A DNA stretch of 64,000 bases from Clostridium acetobutylicum ATCC 824 (GTDB taxonomy: Bacteria > Bacillota > Clostridia > Clostridiales > Clostridiaceae). Positions 1 through 8,951 of the stretch are shown in pieces. The translations under genes and the position numbers were made by a program. The DNA is taken from positions 406,001 to 470,000 of the forward strand of contig NC_003030.1 of assembly GCF_000008765.1 (NCBI RefSeq), read 5' to 3'. The notes below the pieces were generated by a model. It was given only the letters and a program-made list of their open reading frames with translations, did not search any database and was not told where the DNA came from. How positions within the stretch are numbered: position 1 is the first letter of the stretch; each line of letters opens with the position of its first letter.

Positions 1-1
1 G

Positions 2-247
2 GTAGAAGCAGGTGAACTTATTTATTCTTTAAAAGATGATAAGGGATTTGAAATAGTTATGTTCATGGATGTATATAGGAAAATTTGTGAAGTAACAATA
101 ACTTATCAAGAATTAATAGTTTTTACTTGTAAAATTGAAGATGTAGAAACCCTTAGCAAAGTAGATGATTATATGGTAATAAATAGTAGAATGAAAAGCA
201 TTTTAAAAGTTAAGTTTAAAAAGCAAATATGGGTTGAATTGCTATAG
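2..247 (+). CDS. Hypothetical protein, 5' end outside window
   Basis: The frame is open from base 2 to the TAG at 245-247, so the gene starts upstream of the window; 81 residues are visible. The visible part is a small, charged, mixed alpha/beta-looking protein with no signal peptide or membrane segment. I do not recognise a family. It lies just before a toxin-tail-like fragment and a DUF2247-like gene, so an immunity-type role in a polymorphic toxin locus is possible. That is inference from context only. Confidence 0.55.
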   Translation, partial: VEAGELIYSLKDDKGFEIVMFMDVYRKICEVTITYQELIVFTCKIEDVETLSKVDDYMVINSRMKSILKVKFKKQIWVELL

Positions 248-333
248 TTGGACACGGTATTGGAATGGTAGGTTCTTCCTTTTTACATGTTAGTAGTGAT
301 TTTGTTAACGGGATTCCAACTCAAATACTATAA
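238..333 (+). pseudogene. Possible C-terminal fragment of a toxin-like protein
   Basis: This frame has a stop at 235-237, then is open for 31 codons to TAA at 331-333. It has no usable start codon or ribosome site. The peptide is Gly- and hydrophobic-rich (IVGHGIGMVGSS, then DFVNGIPTQIL) and looks like the tail of a larger protein. It overlaps the end of the preceding gene by 10 bp and lies 17 bp before the next gene. The toxin-tail reading is inferred from that arrangement, and the fragment could be chance coding. Confidence 0.3.
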
Positions 334-350
334 AAGAAAGGTAATAACTT

Positions 351-872
351 ATGATTATAAATATGGACATGCTAGATAAGAGTGGAATAGATTACGATTG
401 GAGAACATTATACGTTGGTATAAGCATTAATCTAGTAAAGTGTGATGAATTAACAACTTATGCGCTTAAAATGATGAATGATGATAAATACGAGGATGAT
501 GAATTTATAAATGAATTAGCATGGGGGATTGAAGATAATTTAAAAGGTGAAATACTGACAAAAATGCTTTTTAAATTTAAAATTGATATGCTAGTTCCAC
601 AAAGTGCAAGTTGGGAGTTAGAAATAAGAAAATTAAGGTATGGAATATTAAATTATCTAAGAAGTACAATAAAAGATGATAATGAACTTCTTAGAAAGGT
701 TGAAGAGGTATATGCAGATTTTAATTATCCACAAGATATGGAACAATTTATAGCATATATGCCAGCTAAGAATAATTCAGTTACTCATTCTATTGAAGAT
801 AATAATAAACGTATGATAAATAACCTAGATAAATTTCTAATAGTAGAAAAGAAAGAAGTAAATTCATTTTAG
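351..872 (+). CDS. DUF2247-like protein, possible immunity protein
   Basis: 173-residue soluble, acidic, helical-looking protein starting at ATG 351 behind AAAGG. The middle (LVPQSASWELEIRKLRYGIL, about residues 80-100) resembles the DUF2247 family as I remember it, whose members are often found near polymorphic toxins. The C-terminal 27 codons overlap the 3' end of the convergent DUF218 gene by about 83 bp, which suggests one of the two tails has been extended. Function is unknown; an immunity role is inferred from the neighbouring toxin-like fragment. Confidence 0.6.
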   Translation: MIINMDMLDKSGIDYDWRTLYVGISINLVKCDELTTYALKMMNDDKYEDDEFINELAWGIEDNLKGEILTKMLFKFKIDMLVPQSASWELEIRKLRYGILNYLRSTIKDDNELLRKVEEVYADFNYPQDMEQFIAYMPAKNNSVTHSIEDNNKRMINNLDKFLIVEKKEVNSF

Positions 873-1467
873 TTTTAGTCATTACATAATTCTCCCACAT
901 GTACATAGCAATAATATAAAGATAAGAGAATTCTTTTGGATAGTCGGATTTCTCCATTCGATATGCTATGTTAAATTTTGATAGAAAATAGTTAGAACGT
1001 CTTAAATGCCAAGGAGAAGTTACTACTATTGCTGATGACCAATGTTTATTCTCCATTATCTTTATTGAATTTTGTATATTTTGATAGGTGTTTCTTGATT
1101 TATCCTCTTTAATCAAACAACCATTTGGAATACCTAATGATTTTGCGAAATTAGCCATAACATCCGATTCAATATATTTATTATATACTCCTCCACCAGA
1201 ACATATAATCTTATTAGCGTATCCTTTATTAAATAATTTAACTGCTTTTATAACTCGTTCTCTCATTATAGGAGAGGGCTTTCCGTTCTGCAAAGCAGGA
1301 AATCCTAAAATAATTATCACATCAAAACTATCTCTTCTCAATTTTGTTATAGGAGACTTATAAAATAAAAGTGGATATAAGTTGATTAATATAAGAATTA
1401 TGATAATAAAAATAAAAACACTTAATGACATATATTTTAATAAAACAATAAAACTATTAACATCCAT
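790..1467 (-). CDS. DUF218 (YdcF/SanA-like) membrane protein
   Basis: The N-terminus carries one or two hydrophobic segments (VFIFIIIILILINLYPLLF). A DUF218 domain follows, with DVIIILG near the start, ICSGGG in the middle, then ESDVMANFAKSLGIP, E-x-x-SRNTYQNI and VVTSPWHLRRS. Family members are envelope proteins of poorly defined function linked to wall precursor or vancomycin-barrier phenotypes. I choose ATG 1467 because GGAG lies 11 nt upstream; an in-frame ATG at 1488 has no ribosome site. The C-terminus ends in another hydrophobic stretch (LLLSFLLLEIYLGYLSYV) that runs into the convergent gene. Confidence 0.75.
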   Translation of the reverse strand: MDVNSFIVLLKYMSLSVFIFIIIILILINLYPLLFYKSPITKLRRDSFDVIIILGFPALQNGKPSPIMRERVIKAVKLFNKGYANKIICSGGGVYNKYIESDVMANFAKSLGIPNGCLIKEDKSRNTYQNIQNSIKIMENKHWSSAIVVTSPWHLRRSNYFLSKFNIAYRMEKSDYPKEFSYLYIIAMYMWENYVMTKTKMNLLLSFLLLEIYLGYLSYVYYYLQ

Positions 1468-1510
1468 TTTCTTTTGAACTCCATTCATTGTTTGAAATTA
1501 TTAATGCATA

Positions 1511-1547
1511 CTGTAGGATGCTTTAAGTTATTTAAAACATCCTACAG
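1511..1547 (-). terminator. Hairpin after the nucleotidase gene
   Basis: Ten-base perfect arms CTGTAGGATG (1511-1520) and CATCCTACAG (1538-1547), with extra A/T pairing inside the loop. It lies 7 bp past the nucleotidase stop codon. The U-tract on the minus strand is weak, so termination may be partial. Confidence 0.6.
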
Positions 1548-1553
1548 ATAAAT

Positions 1554-4500
1554 TTATTGAACAGACTTTTGTTTATTCTTAAATTTATTCCAAATAATAA
1601 AAGCCAAACCTAAGAGTAGAAGCAGTGTTCCTATAATAAGAAGTACAGTGCTATCTATCATAGAACCTGTTTTAGGAAGCGTTTTAATAGAAGTCGTATT
1701 TTCTTGACATTCAGAGTTAGGAGACAATTGACAATTTGGAGCATCACTTGTTGTAGTAGACGATGGTTGTGCTCCTGTAGTTGCTTCACCTGGTATGTTT
1801 GAACCTGTAGATGTAGTGCTATTATTTGTTGGCAAAGGATTTACGATTGGTGTAGGAGCAACGGGAACAGTGCTTGTATCCGAAACAGGTGTAGTATATA
1901 ACTTCCAATTATTTGAGTTTTCAGGGGATATAGTCTGATTGTTTTTGATATAACTTTGCATTAAGCTTCTAACCTGACCATCATCTCCAAGAGCTTTGGC
2001 GGAGCTGTAGGTTACAATACTTGGATCGGTATTGCTTATACCAGCAGCTTTCATGAAACCACCACCTCCATTGTATCTGTAGTCATTTATTGCTACAGTA
2101 AAGACATCAGAATCTTTAATTGGTACTCCGTTAATCTTGAGATTTTTTATTCTGTCTCCAGAGGCAATTCTTCCTGTTGAAGGATCAATTGTGCAAGCAG
2201 GCTGCGTTAAGTCTATATCGTAGGTAGCACCATATAGCTGATCTAAATTATAGTCAGGAACATTTAAGGCAGGGTCTTTTGCAATTGAATCATTAGGACT
2301 TGAAACCTGTTTATAATATCTTACGGAGTATTCAAGCCAATCTTTTAGCTGTTTTCCAGTCATTTTTATGCCATATAAATAATTCTCATAAACATATACA
2401 GACATAATATCTTTTATAGTTACATCACCTTTTGGAATGTAAGCAGAAGAACTTAAAGGAGCTGCTATTGAAAGTTGAGCATTAGCTGCATCCTTTTGCA
2501 CTTTGTTTATTAATTCCATTATGGCAGTAGGTTGAGTTGTTTGGTTACTGCCTGTAAATTCTCCCGTGGAGGTTCCTAGTTTAGTTGATATATAGTCCAA
2601 GGTTTTATTTTGATAGGGCTGAATTATATTAACTATATTAGGGTCTTCGGGAATCGAATCTGTCATCTTAACGTTTTGGGTATTTATAGTTGAGGCATTT
2701 CCGCTGTTATCTAGGGTTATATCTATTTGTGATACAAAAGTTCCCCATTTGTTTGGTTCAACAACAGGTACAGTTTTTCCATTTGGATTTTTTAAGCTTG
2801 TATCATTAACAGTAACATGAGCGTGACCTGCAACTATGGCATCAATACCTGAAACATTTGTAGCTATTGCTTTAATTTGATTTTCTGGAATTGTATCAGC
2901 TGCACCTTCTTCACCACTATGGGCAGCTACTATAACTACATTTGCTCCTGCCGCTTTCATTCTAGGAACCCAAAGTTTAGCTTCGTCAACTAGATCATTA
3001 AAATGAAGCCCTGCATAGTGAGAAGGGTCTTCCCAATCGGGTATGCATTTAGTTGTAAGACCTAATATTCCCACATTTACTGTTTTACCATTTATGTTAA
3101 AGGTCTTAATATAGTAGGGATTAACAAAGTTTGTATTGTCACTATTATAAGTATTTGCGGATAAAACATTTATATTTTCCTTACGTGCATCACTTATAAC
3201 TCTGTTTAAAGTTGGCAAACCATAATTGAATTCGTGGTTTCCAAGTGTCCAAGTATCGTATTTCATAGCTCCCATAATCTTCATAAGAGGATATTCAGAA
3301 GTTGTATCTATCTTATCATAATAGTACGAAAGGGGAGTTCCTTGAATAGTATCGCCATCATCTATAAGCATTACGTTAGGTTTTGAAGCACGAACAGAAT
3401 TAACATATGAGGATACTTTAGCTAAGCCTTGAGTGTTTGTTGGTGCTTTTCCTGTTGCATAGTCGTAATTGAGAACATTTCCATGGATATCAGAGGTTGC
3501 AAGGATAGAAATTGTAGATGGTATTTGTGTAGCTGAGTTTACAATCCTGTTATCCATTGTGTAGTTAACTGTGTTATTTGCTTTTACATTATCCATTAAA
3601 GCATCACGCACAAGCTTATGAGTATCAGCTAAGGTTGATTTTATATCAGATTTATTGAATCTTAAAAAGCCATCTCCGCCAGTAAGTACGAAATCAGGAC
3701 CTGCAAGCTTTAAAGTTTCTGTGTCATTTATTGGAGTTTCATTTTCTCTGGTTATAGAAGTTATTTTGTTTCCGTAGGATTTTGATGGATCATAAGTGAA
3801 TTTAATTCCTGAGACTTGAAGCCCTTTTCCACCAAGAGTGGTATTAGGATAGCTTGAATCTTGATAGTTTCCAACAGCTTGTTCTAGAATATCCTTTAGT
3901 TGAGCTTTGTTTAGGGTAACCGTTTCTATGTCGTTGTCAAAAGGCATTAAGGCATATATGTCTCCATAGGTAACATCACCACTGCTTAAATCTGTTCTTA
4001 AACCACCATTATTAGATATCCCTATATCAGCATTGGCATAATTTTTTATAACATCCGATGCCCAATTGCCTAAAGCCGATTCACCATAGGGATTAGAGGT
4101 TTGAGTTCTAGTTATAGTATTTTTGATATTACCTAAAACTTGATTTAATGTGGGACCAACAGACGCCTTAGCATCATTTACAATACTAGAAATATCAGGA
4201 TCGGTTGTTGGATTAGAAGACTTGTAGCCATTTGCATTATCTAAAGCAATATAGCTAGAGGTTGTATTTAAAAAATGTACACTTCCATCAGCGGCTACAG
4301 TCATCTTTAAATCTGCAAAACCTTTACCGTTGCAATTTGCATTTATGACAGGTATATTGTTAACCAGCTTTTCTTCAATAGTGTTGGTGTGACCTCCAAA
4401 TACTGCATTTACATTTGAAAGTTTGCTTACTATGTTATCTAGATTGTCTTCACCTTCATGAACTACAGCAATGATTACATCTGCCTTATTATTATTTTTA

Positions 4501-5135
4501 ATATCACTAGCAACACTGTTAATTTCAGTTGCTAAGTCAGTAAAAATTTTATCTGATACATAGGAAGGCGTAACGATATTAGGTGTTTCATTTGTTATTC
4601 CACCTATAAATGCTATTCTAACACCATCTTTTGTTATTATTTTATAAGGGTCGAAAACTCTACTGCCTTTACTGCCATCTGGATTTTTGTTATATAGATT
4701 TGAACATATTATGTTGTAATTAGCACCTTGCATAGTTGTATTTGTTAAAGTGTCTAAGCCCCAATCAAATTCATGATTTCCAAGAGTAGTAAACTGCATT
4801 CCAAGGCTGTCCATAACCTTTTGAACTGGAACACCTTTTAAAATGTTGGATAGAGCAGAGCCTTGATAAAGATCACCACCGCCAAAAACAATGGTATCGG
4901 GGTTAGAAGCGCTAACAGCTTTTACCCTATTTCCAAGAACTGAAGCAACAGGATTTGCGGGATTGCTTGTATCTTCTAGTGCACCGTGAAAATCGTTGAT
5001 TTCAACTAAGTCAAAAGTTTTGTCATTAGAAGCTGCAAAAGATCTTAGTGGGAAATTTCCAAGCAAGGTGAAAATCACGAAAAATATCAATAGCATCCTT
5101 GCTGTTAGATAATTTAATTTTTTTTGTTTAGACAA
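1554..5135 (-). CDS. Sortase-anchored bifunctional 2',3'-cyclic nucleotide phosphodiesterase/5'-nucleotidase
   Basis: About 1193-residue cell-surface protein. A signal peptide (LLIFFVIFTLLGNFPLRSFAA) is followed by two tandem copies of metallophosphatase plus 5'-nucleotidase C-terminal domain. Copy 1 has EINDFHG, GNHEFDWG and GGHTN; copy 2 has ATSDIHGN, GNHEFNYG and GHAH. These are the dinuclear metal motifs of the family, and they scavenge phosphate and nucleosides from extracellular nucleotides. A Thr/Ser/Pro linker and LPKTG plus membrane anchor end the protein, so it is sortase-attached. I start at TTG 5135: the GGGGGGA that follows ATG 5150 sits 6 nt before TTG and is the likely ribosome site, so the upstream ATG is probably not used. 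It is monocistronic between two terminators. Confidence 0.88.
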   Translation of the reverse strand: MSKQKKLNYLTARMLLIFFVIFTLLGNFPLRSFAASNDKTFDLVEINDFHGALEDTSNPANPVASVLGNRVKAVSASNPDTIVFGGGDLYQGSALSNILKGVPVQKVMDSLGMQFTTLGNHEFDWGLDTLTNTTMQGANYNIICSNLYNKNPDGSKGSRVFDPYKIITKDGVRIAFIGGITNETPNIVTPSYVSDKIFTDLATEINSVASDIKNNNKADVIIAVVHEGEDNLDNIVSKLSNVNAVFGGHTNTIEEKLVNNIPVINANCNGKGFADLKMTVAADGSVHFLNTTSSYIALDNANGYKSSNPTTDPDISSIVNDAKASVGPTLNQVLGNIKNTITRTQTSNPYGESALGNWASDVIKNYANADIGISNNGGLRTDLSSGDVTYGDIYALMPFDNDIETVTLNKAQLKDILEQAVGNYQDSSYPNTTLGGKGLQVSGIKFTYDPSKSYGNKITSITRENETPINDTETLKLAGPDFVLTGGDGFLRFNKSDIKSTLADTHKLVRDALMDNVKANNTVNYTMDNRIVNSATQIPSTISILATSDIHGNVLNYDYATGKAPTNTQGLAKVSSYVNSVRASKPNVMLIDDGDTIQGTPLSYYYDKIDTTSEYPLMKIMGAMKYDTWTLGNHEFNYGLPTLNRVISDARKENINVLSANTYNSDNTNFVNPYYIKTFNINGKTVNVGILGLTTKCIPDWEDPSHYAGLHFNDLVDEAKLWVPRMKAAGANVVIVAAHSGEEGAADTIPENQIKAIATNVSGIDAIVAGHAHVTVNDTSLKNPNGKTVPVVEPNKWGTFVSQIDITLDNSGNASTINTQNVKMTDSIPEDPNIVNIIQPYQNKTLDYISTKLGTSTGEFTGSNQTTQPTAIMELINKVQKDAANAQLSIAAPLSSSAYIPKGDVTIKDIMSVYVYENYLYGIKMTGKQLKDWLEYSVRYYKQVSSPNDSIAKDPALNVPDYNLDQLYGATYDIDLTQPACTIDPSTGRIASGDRIKNLKINGVPIKDSDVFTVAINDYRYNGGGGFMKAAGISNTDPSIVTYSSAKALGDDGQVRSLMQSYIKNNQTISPENSNNWKLYTTPVSDTSTVPVAPTPIVNPLPTNNSTTSTGSNIPGEATTGAQPSSTTTSDAPNCQLSPNSECQENTTSIKTLPKTGSMIDSTVLLIIGTLLLLLGLAFIIWNKFKNKQKSVQ

Positions 5136-5365
5136 ATTATATCCCCCCATTTGGTAGTTTTATATTAATTTTATCACAAAAATTATGAAATTAATTAAAT
5201 TAATGTTAAAATTTATTAATATAAGTAAAAAATGTTTAAGGAATATTAACATGTGGTAATTTTGACTATTTTCGATAGGAATTACGTTTTGACGAATTAC
5301 AAAAGTATAATAGAGAATGGTGAAGAATGTTGGAAATTATTAATATAAACAGCTGTAAGAAGAAA

Positions 5366-5394
5366 AGGATTGCCTTTATAAAAAGGGCAATCCT
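5366..5394 (-). terminator. Terminator of the Gpi18-like gene
   Basis: Perfect 9-bp arms AGGATTGCC (5366-5374) and GGCAATCCT (5386-5394). On the minus strand the right arm is followed by TTTTCTTCTT. It lies 24 bp past the stop of the 5418-7052 gene. Confidence 0.8.
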
Positions 5395-5417
5395 AAATTG
5401 ATTTGGTGAATTTTATA

Positions 5418-7052
5418 TTATAAAGTATTTTGGATGTCTTCTGTGACTTTAATATCCTTTTTTAAACATAAATCAAAGCAAACTTTTATTAGGTATACAA
5501 AGGTGGTTATGTTTAAGAGTGATATAAATACTATTAGCATTGAACTCGATGAATTAACATTCATATTAAGCCTGTTAAACAAGATTGTGTGCATATTAGC
5601 GTAATTTATAAAGCTTAGTAAGAGAGAAATCAAGAGAAGTCTTTTATCTTTAAAGTATATATAAGCTAAAATTGATGCTAAAACTGCTGTAAACATGTAT
5701 CTTTCATGCATTCCAACCGAAAAGTTAAATACACCAACTACTTGTATTAAGGCAGCTAAGGTTGAAGCGTATTTGTTTTTACTTTTTAAATAGAAAAAGC
5801 CTGAAATTAAAGTTATTAAAACTATAAAAAGCATTCCCCAAGTATGATAACTGAATATAAACATTGTGTTTGAGTCTTTTACTCTATTGGCTCCAATTAA
5901 AGAATAAAAATTAAAAGCATTATTTGATGCATATGGATATTCTGAAACCTCTCTTGTATAAAGGTCAAAAATCCAAGTTATATTTCCCTTTGATATGGAA
6001 AAAGGTGCAAGTACAATTATTGTCGTTATAAACCCTGAAGCTATGGATTTAAAAATAGACTTTAAATTTTTATTTTTTATATACCAGAACAAAACTAGTG
6101 GAAGAAAGATGATTCCTTGTGGTTTCATTAATACAGACAAAGCAAAGAATATAGAAGACGGTACTATCTTATCCTCAGATATAAAGTAAACTGCAAGTAT
6201 AACTAATAGTGTAAAGAAAGAATCTGCTTGACCCCATAAGGTTGAATTTATTAATATTGCTGGATTAAATAAATAAAATAGCGTAAGTGCAAAGCTTGTT
6301 TCATAAGAAAAACGCTTTATAGAGAGTCTATACACAAAGTAGGCTGAAAATATATCTGCAATTATAGATGGAAGTTTTATAAGTAGCGTTGAGTAATTAC
6401 TCATAAATGAGCTAGAAGCTATTTTACCAATAATAGATAGAACGTAGAGGTACACAGGAGGATAGTCTACAGATCCATTAGTGTATACGGCTGCAAGATT
6501 TTTAGCAGCGGTTAAGGCCCATTGTTTATAAAGACCTATGTCTGTAACATACCCAGTTATTAAAAGTCCCACAATAATTCTAAATAGAAATCCAATTACG
6601 AGAAAAGCTGCAAGTATAAACCCTCTGTTTTCAGTGCTTATTTTTATTTTCTTTTTAACTATAGCAAGATATGCACAAATAACTATAGCAAAGAAGCCTA
6701 AGGAGTAGATTAGTACTTCCGAGGAATATTTACTGCTGGAGTTAAACTCACCTCCACCCATCATTCTCTGAGGTTTTGATACATTGTGGTTAAAGTTATT
6801 AGGTGGAGCGGATTTAGAGTTTGCATTGGAATTAGAAGGGTGTTGTGCTGGAGCACCTTTCATATTGGGTTGACCGTTAAGCTTTCTTGAAGAGCTGTTA
6901 AAGCTTTTGTTAAATCCACCCCCCATTTTAAGAAAACCTGTATTTTTTTCGCTGCTTTTGTATGTAGATAAAGTGTAAACACATATAATTGCCAAGACAA
7001 GCATGATAAACGATAAAATGAATTTAGTCCAATTCTTCTTCAAAGTTTCCAT
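5418..7052 (-). CDS. Gpi18-like membrane mannosyl/glycosyltransferase
   Basis: 544-residue polytopic membrane protein. Residues 10-30 form a first membrane segment. Residues 35-105 are a Gly/Asn/Ser/Pro-rich extracytoplasmic linker containing two MGGG motifs, and about ten further membrane segments follow. The first-loop and later regions (TDIGLYKQWA, NGSVDYPPVYLYVLSIIG, NSTLWGQADSFF, HERYMFT) match the GT-C architecture of Gpi18/PMT-like enzymes that use polyprenyl-phosphate sugars. It probably glycosylates surface protein or polymer; substrate unknown. ATG 7052 has AAGGAGG. The gene stands alone, separated from the pectin genes by a terminator and a 320-bp spacer with two large inverted repeats. 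Confidence 0.8.
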   Translation of the reverse strand: METLKKNWTKFILSFIMLVLAIICVYTLSTYKSSEKNTGFLKMGGGFNKSFNSSSRKLNGQPNMKGAPAQHPSNSNANSKSAPPNNFNHNVSKPQRMMGGGEFNSSSKYSSEVLIYSLGFFAIVICAYLAIVKKKIKISTENRGFILAAFLVIGFLFRIIVGLLITGYVTDIGLYKQWALTAAKNLAAVYTNGSVDYPPVYLYVLSIIGKIASSSFMSNYSTLLIKLPSIIADIFSAYFVYRLSIKRFSYETSFALTLFYLFNPAILINSTLWGQADSFFTLLVILAVYFISEDKIVPSSIFFALSVLMKPQGIIFLPLVLFWYIKNKNLKSIFKSIASGFITTIIVLAPFSISKGNITWIFDLYTREVSEYPYASNNAFNFYSLIGANRVKDSNTMFIFSYHTWGMLFIVLITLISGFFYLKSKNKYASTLAALIQVVGVFNFSVGMHERYMFTAVLASILAYIYFKDKRLLLISLLLSFINYANMHTILFNRLNMNVNSSSSMLIVFISLLNITTFVYLIKVCFDLCLKKDIKVTEDIQNTL

Positions 7053-7082
7053 AGAAAAACCTCCTTAATGATAAAATGCAGG

Positions 7083-7172
7083 GAAACTAATCTAAAAGCA
7101 ATTTATACATATAAGGCTTTAAAAGATTGGAGAAATGTATAAATTGATAATTAGACTAGTTTCTTTATTTAT
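7083..7172. repeat. Long two-part inverted repeat upstream of the Gpi18-like gene
   Basis: Outer arms GAAACTAATCTAA (about 7083-7095) and TTAGACTAGTTTC pair 12 of 13. Inner arms CAATTTATACAT and ATGTATAAATTG pair perfectly. The total span is about 90 bp with roughly 25 unpaired bases at the tip. It lies 30 bp upstream of the minus-strand gene start, so it would fold in that gene's leader RNA. I recognise no known riboswitch. Confidence 0.55.
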
Positions 7173-7194
7173 GGGTACTGTATCATATGAAAGT

Positions 7195-7237
7195 TAATAT
7201 ATAGATATACCACTGGGGGTTGTATATCTATATATTA
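7195..7237. repeat. Perfect 16-bp inverted repeat with a GGGGG loop
   Basis: Arms TAATATATAGATATAC (7195-7210) and its exact complement (7222-7237) flank an 11-base loop, CACTGGGGGTT. The arms are almost pure A/T and the loop is G-rich. No gene overlaps it. It could be an operator or a leader hairpin for the gene starting at 7052. Confidence 0.55.
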
Positions 7238-7317
7238 AGCTTCCGTATATTTGAATTATATATATGAATTGTCGTTTCAATATCAAATTATTGTGTGAAA
7301 TATATGTGAAAACAAAA

Positions 7318-7348
7318 AACTGTGTTGATAGGTAATATCAACACAGTT
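7318..7348 (-). terminator. Terminator of the pectin operon
   Basis: Perfect 13-bp arms AACTGTGTTGATA (7318-7330) and TATCAACACAGTT (7336-7348), with TTTTTTGTTTT following on the minus strand. It lies 26 bp beyond the GH28 stop codon. Confidence 0.85.
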
Positions 7349-7373
7349 TAGAAATTATATTATTTAAGTAAAG

Positions 7374-8915
7374 CTAGCCAATATTAAGTTTTGTAATTTC
7401 TTCATTTAGAGCTTTTTCTACAGTAACATTCTCAAGAACTAAATCTTTAATATTGTTGAAGTACATACCGTTTCTTTTCATTGGTTCTAAAAAGCTCATC
7501 ATATCAGCATAATCTTCCTTTGCATTTTCATCGAAGGATACAGATACATTTTTCATAGAAACTTTTTCTATTTTCTGTTCTGGAAGACCGTACATGAATG
7601 CAGCACATACATGAGCGTTTGTACAAGTTACATCTTCTACGTATATACTTCCTATGTAAGGGGTTTTATCATCAACGGGTAATTTTTCTTTACTCCAAAC
7701 ATATTCTGTTTTTCCATCGTCATCGCAGAAGTAGAAGGAGTTAATTGAAAATGGTGTTAGCACCTTGTCCATCTTTATATTTTTCATGTGAATATTATCT
7801 ATAATACCTTTGGAACCTCTGCCACGTCTTGTTTTAATTCTAAGACCTCTATCAGTGGCATTAAAGATGCATTTTTCTATAAATATAGATTTAAGTCCAG
7901 AAGACATTTCACTTCCAAGTACAACAGCTCCATGACCTGAACGCATATTACAATTTCTTATATTTATGTTTTCAGAGGAAACTGGATTCTTTTTGCTTAT
8001 ATCTATTTTTCCCGATTTTATTGCTATGCAGTCATCGCCAACTGAAAAAGTATCTCCGAGTATTAAAACATTTTTACAAGATTCGGGATCTAAAGCATCA
8101 GTATTTGGGGCATTGAAGGGATTTTCTATGCTTAAGTTTATAAATTTCAAATGATCGCTCATTAAAGGATGAATAGTCCAAGATGGAGAATTTTTAATTG
8201 TTACACCCTCAACTAATATATTTTTGCAGGCATTAAGGAATAGAGTTCTTGGTCTCCAAGCTATTCTCTTTTCTTTTGCCTTAAACCACCAAGTATCGAA
8301 ATCAGAATTTCCATCAATGGTGCCTTTTCCTATAATGTTTACATTTTCAACATTGATAGCTGTAATTAAGCTTGCAAAGCAGTCTGCTTCATTTCCTTCC
8401 CAAGATCCAAGATAAAAATCTCTATTAGTCATAGATATATTTGCCTTCAAAATTGGATAGTGTTCTCTTTCCTTTAAACCTAAAAGTACGGAGCCTTCTT
8501 CAAGCTCTAAGGTTATGTTGCTTTTAAGGAACAAAGGACCGGTTAGGTAAGTGCCCTTAGGTATAATAACTCTTCCAAAAGCAGGACATACTTGTATAGC
8601 AGCTTGTATAAATGCTGTATTAACATGATTTCCATCTCCAACAGCTCCAAAATCTAATATGTTAACAACTGCAGATTCTAATTTCGTTTTTATGCTTATA
8701 ACAGGGCTTTTAGCTTTGCTTTCAGTATCCTCTATAAAGATACTGTACTCTGTACCCGGTGTTAAATTGTTTAGTGTAAATACATTTTTATCTGTTGTTA
8801 AAATCCTTTCGTTGTTCATATATACATCTGCTGTACTTTCTAAATAAAAACACTTATTGTTCTCTATTTCAAATGATGCAGATGTTGAAGTTGCTGTGAC
8901 TAAGTTAAAATTCAT
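7374..8915 (-). CDS. Cytoplasmic GH28 polygalacturonase / exo-galacturonidase
   Basis: 513 residues. An N-terminal fibronectin-III-like module (about 1-80) precedes a pectin-lyase-fold GH28 domain beginning at NILDFGAVGDG. Catalytic signatures are present: NTDALDPESC, GDDCIAIKSG (the two Asp), GHGAVVLGSE (His) and RGLRIKTRRGRG (Arg/Lys). There is no signal peptide, so it acts inside the cell, probably releasing galacturonate or unsaturated digalacturonate from imported oligomers. This matches the exo-acting, FN3-bearing GH28 group. ATG 8915 has GGAGG 10 nt upstream. Last gene of the minus-strand pectin operon, 36 bp after the LUD gene. Confidence 0.87.
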   Translation of the reverse strand: MNFNLVTATSTSASFEIENNKCFYLESTADVYMNNERILTTDKNVFTLNNLTPGTEYSIFIEDTESKAKSPVISIKTKLESAVVNILDFGAVGDGNHVNTAFIQAAIQVCPAFGRVIIPKGTYLTGPLFLKSNITLELEEGSVLLGLKEREHYPILKANISMTNRDFYLGSWEGNEADCFASLITAINVENVNIIGKGTIDGNSDFDTWWFKAKEKRIAWRPRTLFLNACKNILVEGVTIKNSPSWTIHPLMSDHLKFINLSIENPFNAPNTDALDPESCKNVLILGDTFSVGDDCIAIKSGKIDISKKNPVSSENINIRNCNMRSGHGAVVLGSEMSSGLKSIFIEKCIFNATDRGLRIKTRRGRGSKGIIDNIHMKNIKMDKVLTPFSINSFYFCDDDGKTEYVWSKEKLPVDDKTPYIGSIYVEDVTCTNAHVCAAFMYGLPEQKIEKVSMKNVSVSFDENAKEDYADMMSFLEPMKRNGMYFNNIKDLVLENVTVEKALNEEITKLNIG

Positions 8916-8951
8916 TATTAGCCATCCTCCATTCTTAAAATTATATTGTCA

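Noticed and set aside
1088-1363. 91-codon plus-strand frame
   Set aside because: Antisense to the conserved DUF218 domain; no ribosome site.
7195-7237. Known riboswitch or rho-independent terminator
   Set aside because: Stem is A/T-only with no U-tract on either strand, and the loop matches no aptamer core I know.
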